Positions 34,450 through 45,556 of a DNA stretch of 64,000 nucleotides are shown here, one piece after another. Location: positions 213,479,065 through 213,543,064 of the forward strand of contig JAHLJT010000631.1 of NCBI GenBank assembly GCA_031308135.1, in the 5' to 3' direction. The notes under the pieces are model-generated. The model did no database searches, was not told the origin of the DNA, and saw nothing but the letters and a program-made list of their open reading frames with translations. Made by a program: the position numbers and the translations under genes. This DNA comes from Acheta domesticus (lineage: Eukaryota; Arthropoda; Insecta; Orthoptera; Gryllidae). Every line of letters begins with the position of its first letter. The first letter of the stretch is position 1.

Positions 34450-35605
34450 AAGATTTTACTTTTATCTTACATTTTTGTGTACCGAATTTAATTGTTTAAT
34501 GTCATCTGGCAATGCGTTGTAAAATAACGTATATGTATTGTATGTTGATTTCTTGTACTGAGCTATTGATACCGACACTTGATGCACGTGATTTCTACGG
34601 CGTGTGTTGTAATTATAAATATCAATATTGCATGAAAAAATGTTCCCTCCGTTAAGTAGGTCATTTTTGACAAATATTACAGATTCATAAACAAAGAGAC
34701 AAGGCAATGGTAAGATTCCAAGCTCAATGAAAAGAGGCTTGCAGGGATCACGTGGAAGGCATATTTTCATTATTCGAATAATTTTCTTTTGCAATCTGAA
34801 GGTCTGAATACTACAGGATGAGCTTCCCCAGAATATTATGCCATATCTCAGACGGGAATGTACATTTGCAAAATAAAAGCAACGAGCTGCATGAAGGCTG
34901 ACAGAATTTGAAAGAATCTGAATGCGTAACATAATGAACTTAATTTAGTGTTTAATTCTGTTACATGTACATTCCATTTGAGGTTTGATTGAATTGAGAG
35001 ACCTACAAATTTTGTTACCTCAACATCACCTAATTGCATATTGTTAATTTTCAATGGAACATGCGATTGCCGATTTGAAATGCAAAAATGCATTGAAAAA
35101 GTTTTTCTTTCGTTAACAATTAATTTGTTATTATTAAACCAATTTGAAACTTCTGAAATCGTACTATTTATTGCTTTTTTGCAAAGAACATTCGTGTCAT
35201 CAGCAAACAGAACCGTTCTTCCATTTTTAATAGACAAGGGCATATCGTTTACATATAACAGAAAGAGGATGGGCCCTAAGATCGAACCTTGCGGGACCCC
35301 ATGCTCAACTGGCAAAGAATTGGAAACATAAGTATGTAATGTCCTTTCGTGCCAGTATGGTATTTTTACTCTTTGAGTCTGGTGTTTAAGGTACGAAGTT
35401 ATCCAATCTAGGGCAATGCCACGAATTCCATACGAAGGTAATTTTGAGAGCAAGATGTTATGGTCAATAACATCAAAAGCTTTCGAAAGATCTAAGAATA
35501 TTCCAATGGGTACTTCATTTTGGTCTACTGATGACGCCGATTTTTTTTTTAACATTTTCGCAAAATCAGGCATTTTAACGAGCATGAAATCTGCACCATT
35601 CTTTT
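34450..35605 (-). mobile_element. truncated non-LTR retrotransposon, second type
   Basis: A minus-strand LINE fragment holding most of the RT and the C-terminal part but no endonuclease or ORF1. It interrupts a Helitron-like copy (32989-34015 and 35620-36368). Its sequence differs from the CR1/L2-like element at 1.3 kb and the Jockey-like elements at 59-64 kb, so the window contains at least three LINE lineages. The thumb and C-terminal style (RLRYGIIFWGSSS, LQKKIIRIM) is of a CR1-superfamily type. Confidence 0.82.
34462..35600 (-). pseudogene. broken reverse transcriptase
   Basis: The frame from about 35585 reads GIFLDLSKAFDVIDHNILL (motif A), GVPQGSILGPILFLLYVNDM (motif B), VLFADDTNVL (catalytic FADD) and KFVGLSIQSNLKW. 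Near 34930 it shifts by one frame: SSLCYAFR continues as MLRIQILSNSVSLHAARCFY and on to the stop at 34462. Upstream of 35585 an in-frame stop and loss of similarity show 5' truncation before the NYRPIS block. It is inactive. Confidence 0.88.
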
Positions 35606-35619
35606 AAGCGTGCGTCATT

Positions 35620-36368
35620 TATGCTATCAAAGGTCCCAATTTAATAAAAAAAAAGTTGTGCAGTTAAAAAATGGTTTAAAGAAAATAAAACATTGTCTAT
35701 GTTTGACACAAAATTTCGCAAAAAATACTTGTTTATTTAAAAATTGAACATGACCTTATTTGATGATTTGTTTTTTATGAACACACTTCAACACGAAAAA
35801 AATTGTATCTCCATAATAATTATGAATACAACTACTGTAGTTGTAGGAAGACGCCTAAAAATTTTGAATTTTTTCAATTTTCGAAAAATCCGATTTGTCA
35901 ACCAACATAAGACACACGTCATTCTCTTAAATGTTCTTCAGACTATTCAACAACAAAATTTTGTCAAAATTGTTTGGCGCCATTTTTTTAAAAATGTCCC
36001 AGGGGCTTCATGTAAAGTACCCGTAAAATTAAAATATAGGTCTCAAATTCATGGAGCCACGAGATCAGTCAGATCGGTCGGGGAATATAAATTTTGGAGA
36101 AAATCGGCAGAACGGTTCAGTCGCTAGCGTTGTTCAGAGACAGACAGACGGACATACGTTTTGCTTTCAACTGGTTTTTTCGGTGTCAAGGACCCACAAA
36201 ACGGATTCTGGCTGCACCACGTGTTCGGTTTTTTCCCTTAATTTAGAAACTGGAAACTGGACTGCACGGCAATGAATTTTTTTCTGCCGAAAATGCTCCG
36301 TTTTTTTCGCGCAGCATTACATAACTTTCCCTATAGTACTTATATATGTACGTAAACGGGAAAGTAAA
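35620..36368 (-). mobile_element. Helitron-like element, 5' half
   Basis: Family order from AACATGACCTTATTTGATGA through GTAGTTGTAGGAAGACGCC, the GCTTCATGTAAAGTACCC block, CGGTCGGGGAATATAAATTTTGG, a short ACAGACAGACGGACATACG microsatellite, and the intact 5' end CGGGAAAGTAAAAA at 36368. It is the continuation of 32989-34015 across the LINE. Confidence 0.75.
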
Positions 36369-36475
36369 AATCCAAATACCAAACAAGTGAACTCAGATTA
36401 CAGAATTTTCTGTGTATGTAGTGAACGCGAATGACATGTGTAATAGAAGAAATAAGTAATGAAGATTATTACTAA

Positions 36476-37362
36476 CTAGTGGTGCTATAGAATGGCACAG
36501 GTTTTCCCGTTTAGTTTTCTATTTCCTTTGGTCATTAGCTACTCGGACTTACAATACACTCTTCCAGCTGACATCTATCGCCGCTCAAAATACATCTTTT
36601 TTGACATTTTCATAATTTTTCGGTTTCCTAATAGTAGAAGGGGAATATTATTTGAAGAATATTAAAGAAAAGTATAATGTCCTAAATGGCAATTTTCTTT
36701 GATAAATTTGGAGCCGTTTTCAAGAAAATGGAGTTTAAGCGCTACTGTAAATTCGAAATTTGAAGATTTCTTTCATAGAAAATGTTTGAATTTTAGAAAA
36801 ACATCATTTGAAGTTATTTGAAGCATTTTAACTCACAAATAAAATAGTGTTTACAAATTGCTGTAAATGTGCATATTAACAGTGTGAGAAATCTTTCAAA
36901 AAAAATTACATTTGTGTTTTTTTGTAAATACGAAAAAGAAACAAAATTAACTTTACGTCGTATTAAAGAGTTTAATTATAACTAACCGTTCGCAAAGTTT
37001 GAAGAAAAAATTTGGAGCCGTTTTTGAGAAAATGGCGTTTGAGCGTTTCTGAAAAAGCGGAACTTTGAGGTAGTTTTCGCAGAAAGTCAAAAAGATTACA
37101 TTTTTGTATTTTTGTAAAAACCAAAAGAATACAGCACTATGGCGTTAATGTCGTCTCATACAGTACATTTAGCACTATCTCTACCAGAAGTAAACAAAAA
37201 AATTTGGAACCGTTTTCGAGAAAATCTTGTTTTTGTAATTTTTTAAAATCGCACATAATGCACGCAAAATTGCGCGAGAACAAACTAGTTATGAGTTAAC
37301 CGTGAAATTAGGACCTATGCCACCTTAGGTGGATTTTACTCTTACAAGAAATTCAAAGAAAA
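36476..37362 (-). mobile_element. Helitron-like element, 3' part
   Basis: Starts with the intact terminus CTAGTGGTGCTATAGAATGG preceded by AA. It runs to GGACCTATGCCACC and TACAAGAAATTCAAAGAAA, where the next element's terminus follows directly at 37363. The 5' third is missing. Confidence 0.85.
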
Positions 37363-37814
37363 CTAGTGGTGCTACAGAATGTCACAGAGTTTCCCGTATT
37401 AGTTTTCCATTTCCTTTGGTCTCGGTTAACTATTCGGACTCTCCTCATACTCTTGCCAACTGCCGTCTAACGCCGCCCAAATTACATTTTTTTGACATTT
37501 TCTCAATTTCTCGGTTTCCTAATAGTAGAATGGATATATTATTTTAACAATATAAAACAACAGAAAAATCTCCCCTAAATGGCAAATTTCTTCGAAAAAT
37601 TCGAGTCGTTAAGAAAAGCGTTTAAGCGCTACTGTGAATGCAAAAATTGAAGCTCTTTTTCACAGGAATCTTTTGTGATTTCGAAAAACTTTATTAGAAG
37701 TCATTTGGAGCACTTTAACTCACAAATACCACAATGTTTACAAATGTATGGAAATCTGCGTATTAATGGTATTAAAGATCTTTCTAAAAAATTACATTTG
37801 TGTGATTAAAAAAA
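37363..37814 (-). mobile_element. Helitron-like element, short 3' part
   Basis: Terminus CTAGTGGTGCTACAGAATGT preceded by AAAA. About 450 bp of the 3' third of the family, cut off where the family-B terminus starts at 37815. Confidence 0.85.
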
Positions 37815-38300
37815 CTAGTGGTGCTACAACAGCACTTACTTTCCCTTAGAGGAAACAGCTAAGTAGTACTGTAATATTGCAATTTATGCGCTACTAACAT
37901 CTTCGCTTGGAACTCACTATTTCCATTGCAGTGTTGTCAGAACTATGTTAATTCTACAACTTCACAAAAATAGAATGCAAAAGTTTTGTAACCCTGTATT
38001 AGAAAAAGAAGCCTGATACCCTGGAAATATAGAAATGCCTTCCATTGGGCCATGATTAGGGAAGAGTATTTTAAAACCATGCAACAAATTCTCTACTCAC
38101 TACAAATGGTACAGCATTTGGTGCAAAACTAAATATTTGCCTGCAAATATCAACATAAATTAGACAATTATAACTCCTTTTCATACAGCTCCATTAGGTC
38201 ACAACAATGACACTAATTCACAGATATTCGCGAGCGCAAAGTGAATTCCATTGTTACAGACCCTGCATTGTCGCTATTCTGAGAGCTATTAATTTTTTTT
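37815..38300 (-). mobile_element. Helitron-like element, family B, copy 1
   Basis: Shares only the terminus (CTAGTGGTGCTACAACAGCAC then TACTTTCCC) with the main family; the body is different. The body aligns with 56991-57655: GCGCTACTAACATCTT, AACTATGTTAATTCTACAAC, CTCACTACAAATGGTACAGC, ATTCGCGAGCGC. Different bodies behind one 3' end are expected of non-autonomous Helitrons moved by one enzyme. Confidence 0.8.
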
Positions 38301-38549
38301 ACTTATTTCAAATATTTCAAAATAAACAATTTCTAAAATATTAATGTGTAAGTCTATAACAAAGTTCGAATGTAAGACACGAAGAAAGAAATAATATACA
38401 AAATTGCACATTCTAATTTACGACGCATCCAGCTGTCCGAAGCGCAGTAAATTTACAACGGCCTATCACGTTTGTCACAAAATTAAAGAAAAACTACACG
38501 TATTTTGAAAAAATTAAGCATGACCGTATTTATTTTATTTATTTATTTG

Positions 38550-40080
38550 TTAATATTCGGAATTGCCACATACTCTTTCTTGCCAGCTACCATGTATCAT
38601 CGCCAAAAGTACATTGTTTTTGTCATTTTCTTAATTTTTCGGTTTCCTATTGGTAGAACAGAAACATTAATTTTAGAATATTAAAGCACACAAAAACCTA
38701 GCCGTAAATGGCAATTTTCTTTTAAAAATTATGTGCCGTTTAAGAGAAAATCGCGTTTTAGCGCTACTAAAAATGCGAAATTTGAAGCTCATTTTCACAG
38801 AAAATTTTTGAGTTTTCAAAATACTTTAATTGAAGTTATTTGAAGCACTTACACTCACAAATATAATCATCTTTACAAATTGCGGATAATGTGCATATTA
38901 AAGATGTGAGAGATCTTTCAAAAAATTTACATTTATATAATTTTTGAAAAAAACAAAAAAAAACTCAAAATAAACTTCACGCTATACTAATGAGTGTAAT
39001 TAGCACTATCCGTTACAAAAGTTTCAAGAAAAAAATTGTAGCCATATACAGAAAATGACGTTTGAGCATTTCTGAAAATGCCGAAATTTGAGCTACTTTT
39101 CACAGAAAACGGTAGTGTTTTCGAGAAACTTTACTTGACATTATTTAAAGCATATATACTCGTAAATATAATAATGTAAAAAAAATCGCCGATAATGTAA
39201 ATATTAACGACGTGAGAGACAAGGAAAAAATTTACATTTTTGTAATTTTTGAAAAAACCAACCGATAGACCAAAATGGCTTTTATGTCATTGATAGAGTA
39301 CATTTACCACTATCCCTACCAAAAGTTTAACGAAAACATTTGGAGCCGTTTTTGAGAAAATTTTGTTTTTGTAATTTTTTAAAATTGCACATATTGCACG
39401 CAATATTGCACGAAAACTACCAAAATTGTGAAAAACATTTACATGACCTTTATTAAAGAACTCAATATGCAGAACAAATTTTATTTGAAGAAAAAATCTC
39501 TATCTTCAATTTTGTAGTTGGAGAAAGACGCCGCAAAAATTCAAACTCTCACAATTTTCGAAAATTCAGAGCTGTACGTGAAAATCAGACCTATGCCATG
39601 TTAAAAAGTGTATTTTCCTCTATTCATACAAGAAATTTAAAGAAAAAATTTGGAGCCGTTTTTGAGAAAATGTTGAAAATCTCCGAGGGGCTTCATATAA
39701 AGTACCCCCAAATTTTAAAGAATCTTTTTCAAAATCACAAAGCTTCGACTAGAATCAGATCGAATGGGGAATATCAATTTTGAAGAAAATCGACCGAACG
39801 GTTTAGGCGCTAGCGTTGACCACAGGCGGACAGACGGACGGAATGCCGTCAATCGATTTTTAAGTATAAAGAAGCAACAAATATTGGATTTTGACCACAC
39901 CACGTGTTAGGGGATTTTTTTTCTTAATTTAGCAACTGGTTTTATCCACTTATTCGTTTTCACGGCCCGGCAATTAATTTTTCCGCCGAAAATTGGCCAT
40001 TTTTTCGCGCAGCATTACATAACTTTCCCTATACTACATATATCACTCCGTGTATACGTACGTATACGGGAAAGTAAAAA
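38550..40080 (-). mobile_element. Helitron-like element, nearly complete
   Basis: Begins inside the 3' region (ATTCGGAATTGCCACATACTC), so the terminal 75 bp or so are lost. Otherwise it runs through the whole family order to the intact 5' end with the perfect palindrome GTATACGTACGTATAC (40052-40067) and CGGGAAAGTAAAAA. A short ACGGACGGAATG microsatellite lies near 39830. Confidence 0.88.
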
Positions 40081-40554
40081 GAACTTTACGTAATATTAAA
40101 GAGTGAAATTTGCACTATCCGTTCGAAAAGCGTGAAGAAACATTTGTAGCCAATATTGAGAAACCTTTATTAGTGTATTTTTCTCTATTATGAAGAAAGT
40201 ATTATCAAAATCGCGACGCCTCAAGTAGAACCAGATCGACCGGGGAATATTCATTTTGGGAGAAATCGTACTTTTTGCTTAGGCGCTAGTGTTGTGCACA
40301 GACACCGGACAGACATACAGTCGGACGGAAGGACGGACGTTTTTCTTTCAATTGGTTTTTCGGTATGAAGCACGGATAAATCTGGGATTCTGGCTACACC
40401 ACGTGTTTAGAGGATTTTTTTTCTTAATTTGGCAACTGGATTTATCCACTTTTCCGTCATCACAAAATCCTCCATTTTTTCGCGCAACATTACATAACTT
40501 TCCCTATACCACGCGTATTACTCCGTGTATACGTATGTATACGTGAAGGTAAAA
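40081..40554 (-). mobile_element. Helitron-like element, internally deleted
   Basis: About 110 bp of core sequence are joined to the 5' quarter (GACCGGGGAATATTCATTTTGG, microsatellite near 40315-40340, ATTACTCCGTGTATACGT, GTGAAGGTAAAA). The next element begins immediately at 40555 with no spacer. Confidence 0.8.
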
Positions 40555-42136
40555 CTAGTGGTGCTACAGAATAGCACAGACTTTCCCGTATTAGTTTTCT
40601 ATTTCCTTGGGTCTTCGCTAGCTATTCGGATTTGCGACATACTCTTTCTTGCCAGCTACCATCTATCACCGCCAAAAGTACATTTGTTTGTAATTTTCTT
40701 AATTTTTCGATTTCCTATAGGTAGAACGAAAATATTAATTTTAGAATATTAAAGAACAGAAACCTAGCCGTAAATGGCAATTTTCTTTTAAAAATTATGT
40801 CCCGTTTAAGAAAAAATGGCATTTTAGCACTACTAAAAATGCGAAATTTGAAGCTCATTTTCACAGAAAATGATTGAGTTTTCAAAATACTTTATTTGAA
40901 GTTATTTGAAGCATTTACACTCACAAATATAATCATCTTTACAAATTGCGGATAATGTGCATATTAAAGATGTGAGAGATCTTTCAAAAAAATTACAATT
41001 ATGTAATTTTTGAAGAAAAAAAAAACAAAAAAATAACTAAAAATAAACTTTACGATATACTAAAGAGTCTAATTATCACTATCTGTTGCAAAAGTTTCAA
41101 GAAAAAGTTTGCAGCCATATACGAGAAAATGGCGTTTGAGCATTTCTAAAAATGCCGAAATTTGAGCTACTTTTCACAGAAAACGGTAGTGTTTTCGAGA
41201 AACATTACTTGACATTATTTAAAGCATATATACTCGTAAATATAACAATGTGACAAAATCGCCGATAATGTGCCGATTAACGACGTGAAAGTAAAAAAAT
41301 TTACATTTTTGTCATTTTTGAAAAAACCAACCGATAGACCAATATGACTTTTATGTCATTGATAGAGTACATTAACCACTATCCCTACCAGAAGTTTAAA
41401 GAAAAAAATTTGAAGCCGTTTTTGAGAAAATCTTGTTTTTGTAATTTTTTAAAATTGCACATATTGCACGAAATCTACTAAAATTTTGAAAAACATTTAC
41501 GTGTCCTTTATTAAAGAACTCAATATGCAGAACAAATTTTATTTGAAGAAAAAATCTCTATCTTCAATTTTGTAGTTGGAGAAAGACGCCGAAAAAAAGT
41601 CAAACTTTCACAATTTTCGAAAGTCCAGAGCTGTACGTGAAAATCGGACCTATGCCATGTAAATAAGTGTATTTTACTCTATTCATACAAGAAATTTAAA
41701 GAAAAAATTTGGAGCCGTTTTTGAGAAAATTTTGAAAATCCTCGAGGGGCTTCATATAAAGTACCCCCAAATTTTGAAGAATCTTTTTCAAAATCTCAAA
41801 GCTTTGACTAGAACCAGTTCGACAGGGGAATATCCATTTTGGAAGAAATCGTACGTATGGTTTAGGCGCTAGCATTGTTCACAGACGGACAGACGGACGG
41901 ACGGACGTTTTCCTTTCAATTGGGTTTTCGGTATCAAGGACCTAGAAAACAGGGTTTCTGGCTACACCACGTGTTAGGGGATTTTTTTTTCTTAATTTAG
42001 CAAGTGGTTTTATCCACTTTTTCGTTTTCACGGCCCGGCAATGAATTTTGTTCCGCCGAAAATTGGCTATTTTTTCGCGCAGCATTACATAACTTTCCCT
42101 ATACTACGTGTATACGTACGTATACGGGAAAGTAAA
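40555..42136 (-). mobile_element. Helitron-like element, full-length reference copy (1.58 kb)
   Basis: The only copy in the window with both ends and no visible large deletion. The 3' terminus on the minus strand is ..GTAGCACCACTAG followed by TT. A hairpin GTGCTA/TGGCAC lies within 20 bp of the end (here TAGCAC), preceded by the subterminal ATACGGGAAAGT. The 5' end is TTTACTTTCCC followed by GTATACGTACGTATAC (42110-42125). ACTTTCCCGTAT near the 5' end is the inverted partner of the 3' subterminal sequence. A short GTCC microsatellite (41885-41910) sits near the 5' side. Paired subterminal repeats, a microsatellite and a 3' hairpin are the layout described for Helentron-associated elements (HINE/DINE-like). 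No coding capacity is seen. Confidence 0.85.
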
Positions 42137-42385
42137 TATGTATAGTTTCATTTGAAAAAAACAAAGTTATATCAAATATTTTATAAAATACAAGAGACAA
42201 TTTCGAACTGAATACGCGTATCAATTAGCCTCATTCCCTCATGTAATTCCGTGAAAACTGCATTGCAATAACTTCAACCATTCAAATGTTACAGGAGGTG
42301 CTTAAGTTGTGACTCGTTCGGTATATTGGGATTTTACTAATAGCGATTTGAAATCCCTAGTAAACAATGATGTCAAGGAAGAGAA
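42137..42385. other. spacer between Helitron-like copies
   Basis: Non-Helitron, AT-rich sequence without recognised content. It may be the original target DNA. Confidence 0.4.
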
Positions 42386-43695
42386 CTAGTGGTGCTACAG
42401 AATGGCACAGACTTTCCCGTATTAGTTTTCTGTTTCGTTTGGTCTCGGCTAGCTATTCGGACTTGCCAATACTCTTGACAGCTGCCATCTATCGCCGCCC
42501 AAACTACATTTTTTTAAAAGTTGTATTAATTTCTTGGTTTCATAGTAGTAGAACAAAAATATTATTTTAAGAATATTAAAAACACAGTTAAACATTCTCC
42601 TAAATTGCAATTTCCGTTGAAAAATTTGGAGCCGTTTTCAAGATAATGGCGTTTAAGCGCAACTGTAAATGCGAAATTTGAAGCTCTATTTTCACAGAAA
42701 TTTTTTGAGTTTTCGAAAAACTTCAATTGAAGTCATTTGAAGCACTTACACTCACAAATTCAATAGTGTTTACAAATTGCTGTAAATGTGCATTTTAACG
42801 GTATGAGAGAACTTTCAAAAAATTACATTTATGTAATTTTTAAGAACAAAATTAACCTTACGCCATATTAAAGAGTGCAAATAGCACTATCAGTTCGAAA
42901 AATTTGAACAAAAAAATTTGAAGCCCTTTTTGAAAAAATGGCATTTGAGCTTTTCTAAAAATACGGAATTTTGAGCTAGTTTCCACAGAAAACTATTCAA
43001 TATTCGAGAAACTTTATTTGACATTATTTAAAGCACATGTACTTGTTAATATAATAACGTAAACAAATCGCCACTAATCGAAATATTAACAACGTGAGAG
43101 GCAAGTCAAAAAATTAAATTTTTTGTACTTTTTTGGGGGCAAAAATAGAGCAATATGGCGTTAATGTCATCTCATAGGGCACATTTAGCACTATCTCTAC
43201 AAAAAGTTTAAAGAAAAAATTTGGAGGTTTTGTAATTTTTTAAACTTTCAAATATTGCGTAAAAACTACACAAATTTTCAAAAAAAAAAAAATGTAAATG
43301 ACCTTAATGAAAGAACTCACTTTGGACAACAAATCTTCTTTGAAGGAAAAATATCTTCAATGTTGTAGTTCTAGGAAAGCGCTGAAAAAATTTCAAACTT
43401 TTGCAATTTTCGAAAATTCAGAGCTAACCGTGAAAATGGGACCTATGCCACCTTAATAAGTGCATTTAACTCTGTTCATACAAGAAATGTAAGGAAAAAA
43501 TTGGAGCCGTTTTTGAGAAAATTTTGAAAATGTCGGGGGTCTTGGTGTAAAGTAACCTCAAATTTAGAAGATATATAGTTTTTCAAAATCGAGTGGACAC
43601 AGATCGATAGGAGAATATCGATTTTGGAAGAAATCGCACGTATGGTTTATGCGCTAGTGTTGTTCACAGACGGACGGACGGATAAATGGTGGAGG
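42386..43695 (-). mobile_element. Helitron-like element, 5'-truncated
   Basis: Intact terminus CTAGTGGTGCTACAGAATGG preceded by AA. It keeps family order to TTCACAGACGGACGGACGGA near 43680, where it gives way to SINE sequence; the 5' 200 bp are missing. Confidence 0.85.
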
Positions 43696-43795
43696 GAAGG
43701 AGGGACGGACACGAGGAGAATGCCGGAGCAATACCTTAACAATCGGGCCACGGAGCGCATGCGATCTCCCCTTCCTCTTTTTTTCTCAGGTTTCA
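43696..43795 (+). mobile_element. SINE family A, 3' fragment
   Basis: GAGAATGCCGGAGCAATACC, then TTAACAATCGGGCCACGG, then CGATCTCCCCTTCCTC matches the 3' part of the SINE at 3655-3915. It is fused to the microsatellite of the Helitron-like copy on its left. Confidence 0.65.
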
Positions 43796-45556
43796 AATTT
43801 TAGTTTTGAAGAATAATTAGCCGTATTTGGAAATAATACATGCTACCGTGTTATGATTTAAATCGTCTGATATGACAAAATTGATTGAACCAATGGTTTC
43901 TTCGCTTAGCCGGAAAGAGCATGTATAGCTTGAGCATTGTTCCAATGAACTTTCTGTACACTACCTTGAATTGTGAATGCGTAGTTCTCTGAAAAGTCAG
44001 CTACTACAACCGCACAAAACTAAAAATATTACAAACAATATCTCTAAAGCACATTACTGGCCCTACAATTCCACATTGATAAGCGAAAACTGCTTTTCGA
44101 TGTTGTAAACCGTTAAGAAGATATGAGGGTGGCTCACAATTGGTGGGTCACCCGGTATAAATAGAATTTGCTGCCTTCGAAAATATGCTTCAGATACATT
44201 TAAAATGCATGAAAATTAAACACTAAATAACAAAAGCAAGATTTACAAATGATAAGCGTTTATATAAGTATAGTTCTCCTAAGTCCATAAAAAGCAAAAC
44301 TGAAAAAGTAATTTTAATAGGTAACAACTTTGGTAAATTCCCATTTACCATTGAGATTCTGCAACTATTATAAACTTCAGTGTCGCTGCTTCAATTCGAA
44401 GACCCCCCAAAAAAATAAAATAAATAAATAAATAGAATTTAAAAAAAATCATAATTATTTACTTTGGCCTTAACATGGCCTTATTAATGCCCCTACAAAT
44501 AGGTTTATCATATCAAGCCTTCAGGGTGGGATGTACTCATTAGGAATATCAAGCAAGTTTTAAAGTAAAATCAAATTTGAAGATACTTTACTAGTTTTTA
44601 GATAATACTCTCTGAAACTCATGCAAAATATCACATTTCAAAATTTTCAAAAGGAAGTAAAATTTAATGCCAAAAAGACAATATTTAGTGTTGTTTCGTC
44701 ATTCTAAAACGATTCAAAAGGTTTCAGTTGAATCGGAAGATGGTCAGGATATTATGGCTGATTTGACATGGAATGACCCAGTAATGTTCACAAAATCGTG
44801 CAGAGTTTAATATTGTATAATAATTTCCTTAACACTCAAATACGAAAATTGACATTTAGCACAAATTATCTCATTACAATATTGCTTATGAAAGCATAAT
44901 TTCAATGTCCTTGCTGTTACCACTAATGGAAAAAATTTAGTGCAAATTTGATGATTTTCAGCATAAATGTCTTTCCTGACTGATCTATAATCTATCTCAT
45001 TAGAAAGAAAATTATTTATATTCAAAATACAATTTAATGAAGGGGGGGAAAAGAAACAACTTATTCACATCCATGAATTTCTCACCAACCTTCAGGCTAC
45101 GATATTTATTCAAACAAGTTACCCCAAAGAACAATTTATGCACATTAGTTGGAGGGGGGAGGAAAAGCAGGAAGAGCCACAGATCCTGGAGCAAGCTGAT
45201 ACAAAATATACCAATAAGTACAGGTCACACAGAATTCTCAGTATCAACTCTTTAGTCATAAACATTTATTTTCCTCCCTCAGTACCTAAAGATCTCTCTG
45301 ATGCACATACTGTAAATATTCCATAAAATTCTTCTAGAACATACAACAAATCAATCAACTTCATGTATTACACAACATTTCTCTGAACTGCAGCTTTACT
45401 TAAGAGAACAAAAGGATATTTTGTTCTGAATAAATCTTTTATACATTTTTACATCACTCTGACTCAGTCTTAAATATCGCACACTGAAATTCTCAACACA
45501 AAGTATTTTCAATTGAAAATTGTGTAATATACAAAAGCTCTTTAATTTACCAAAAA
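43796..45556. other. intergenic and probable 3' UTR of POP1
   Basis: Mostly unique AT-rich sequence; short frames only. A minus-strand AATAAA (TTTATT at 45265-45270) lies about 290 bp beyond the POP1 stop and is a candidate polyadenylation signal. A purine-rich G8AAAAG-type tract lies near 45038-45055. Confidence 0.4.

Noticed and set aside
25470..43695. Autonomous Helitron with Rep-helicase
   Set aside because: No long coding frame and no Rep or helicase motif in any copy; all appear non-autonomous.
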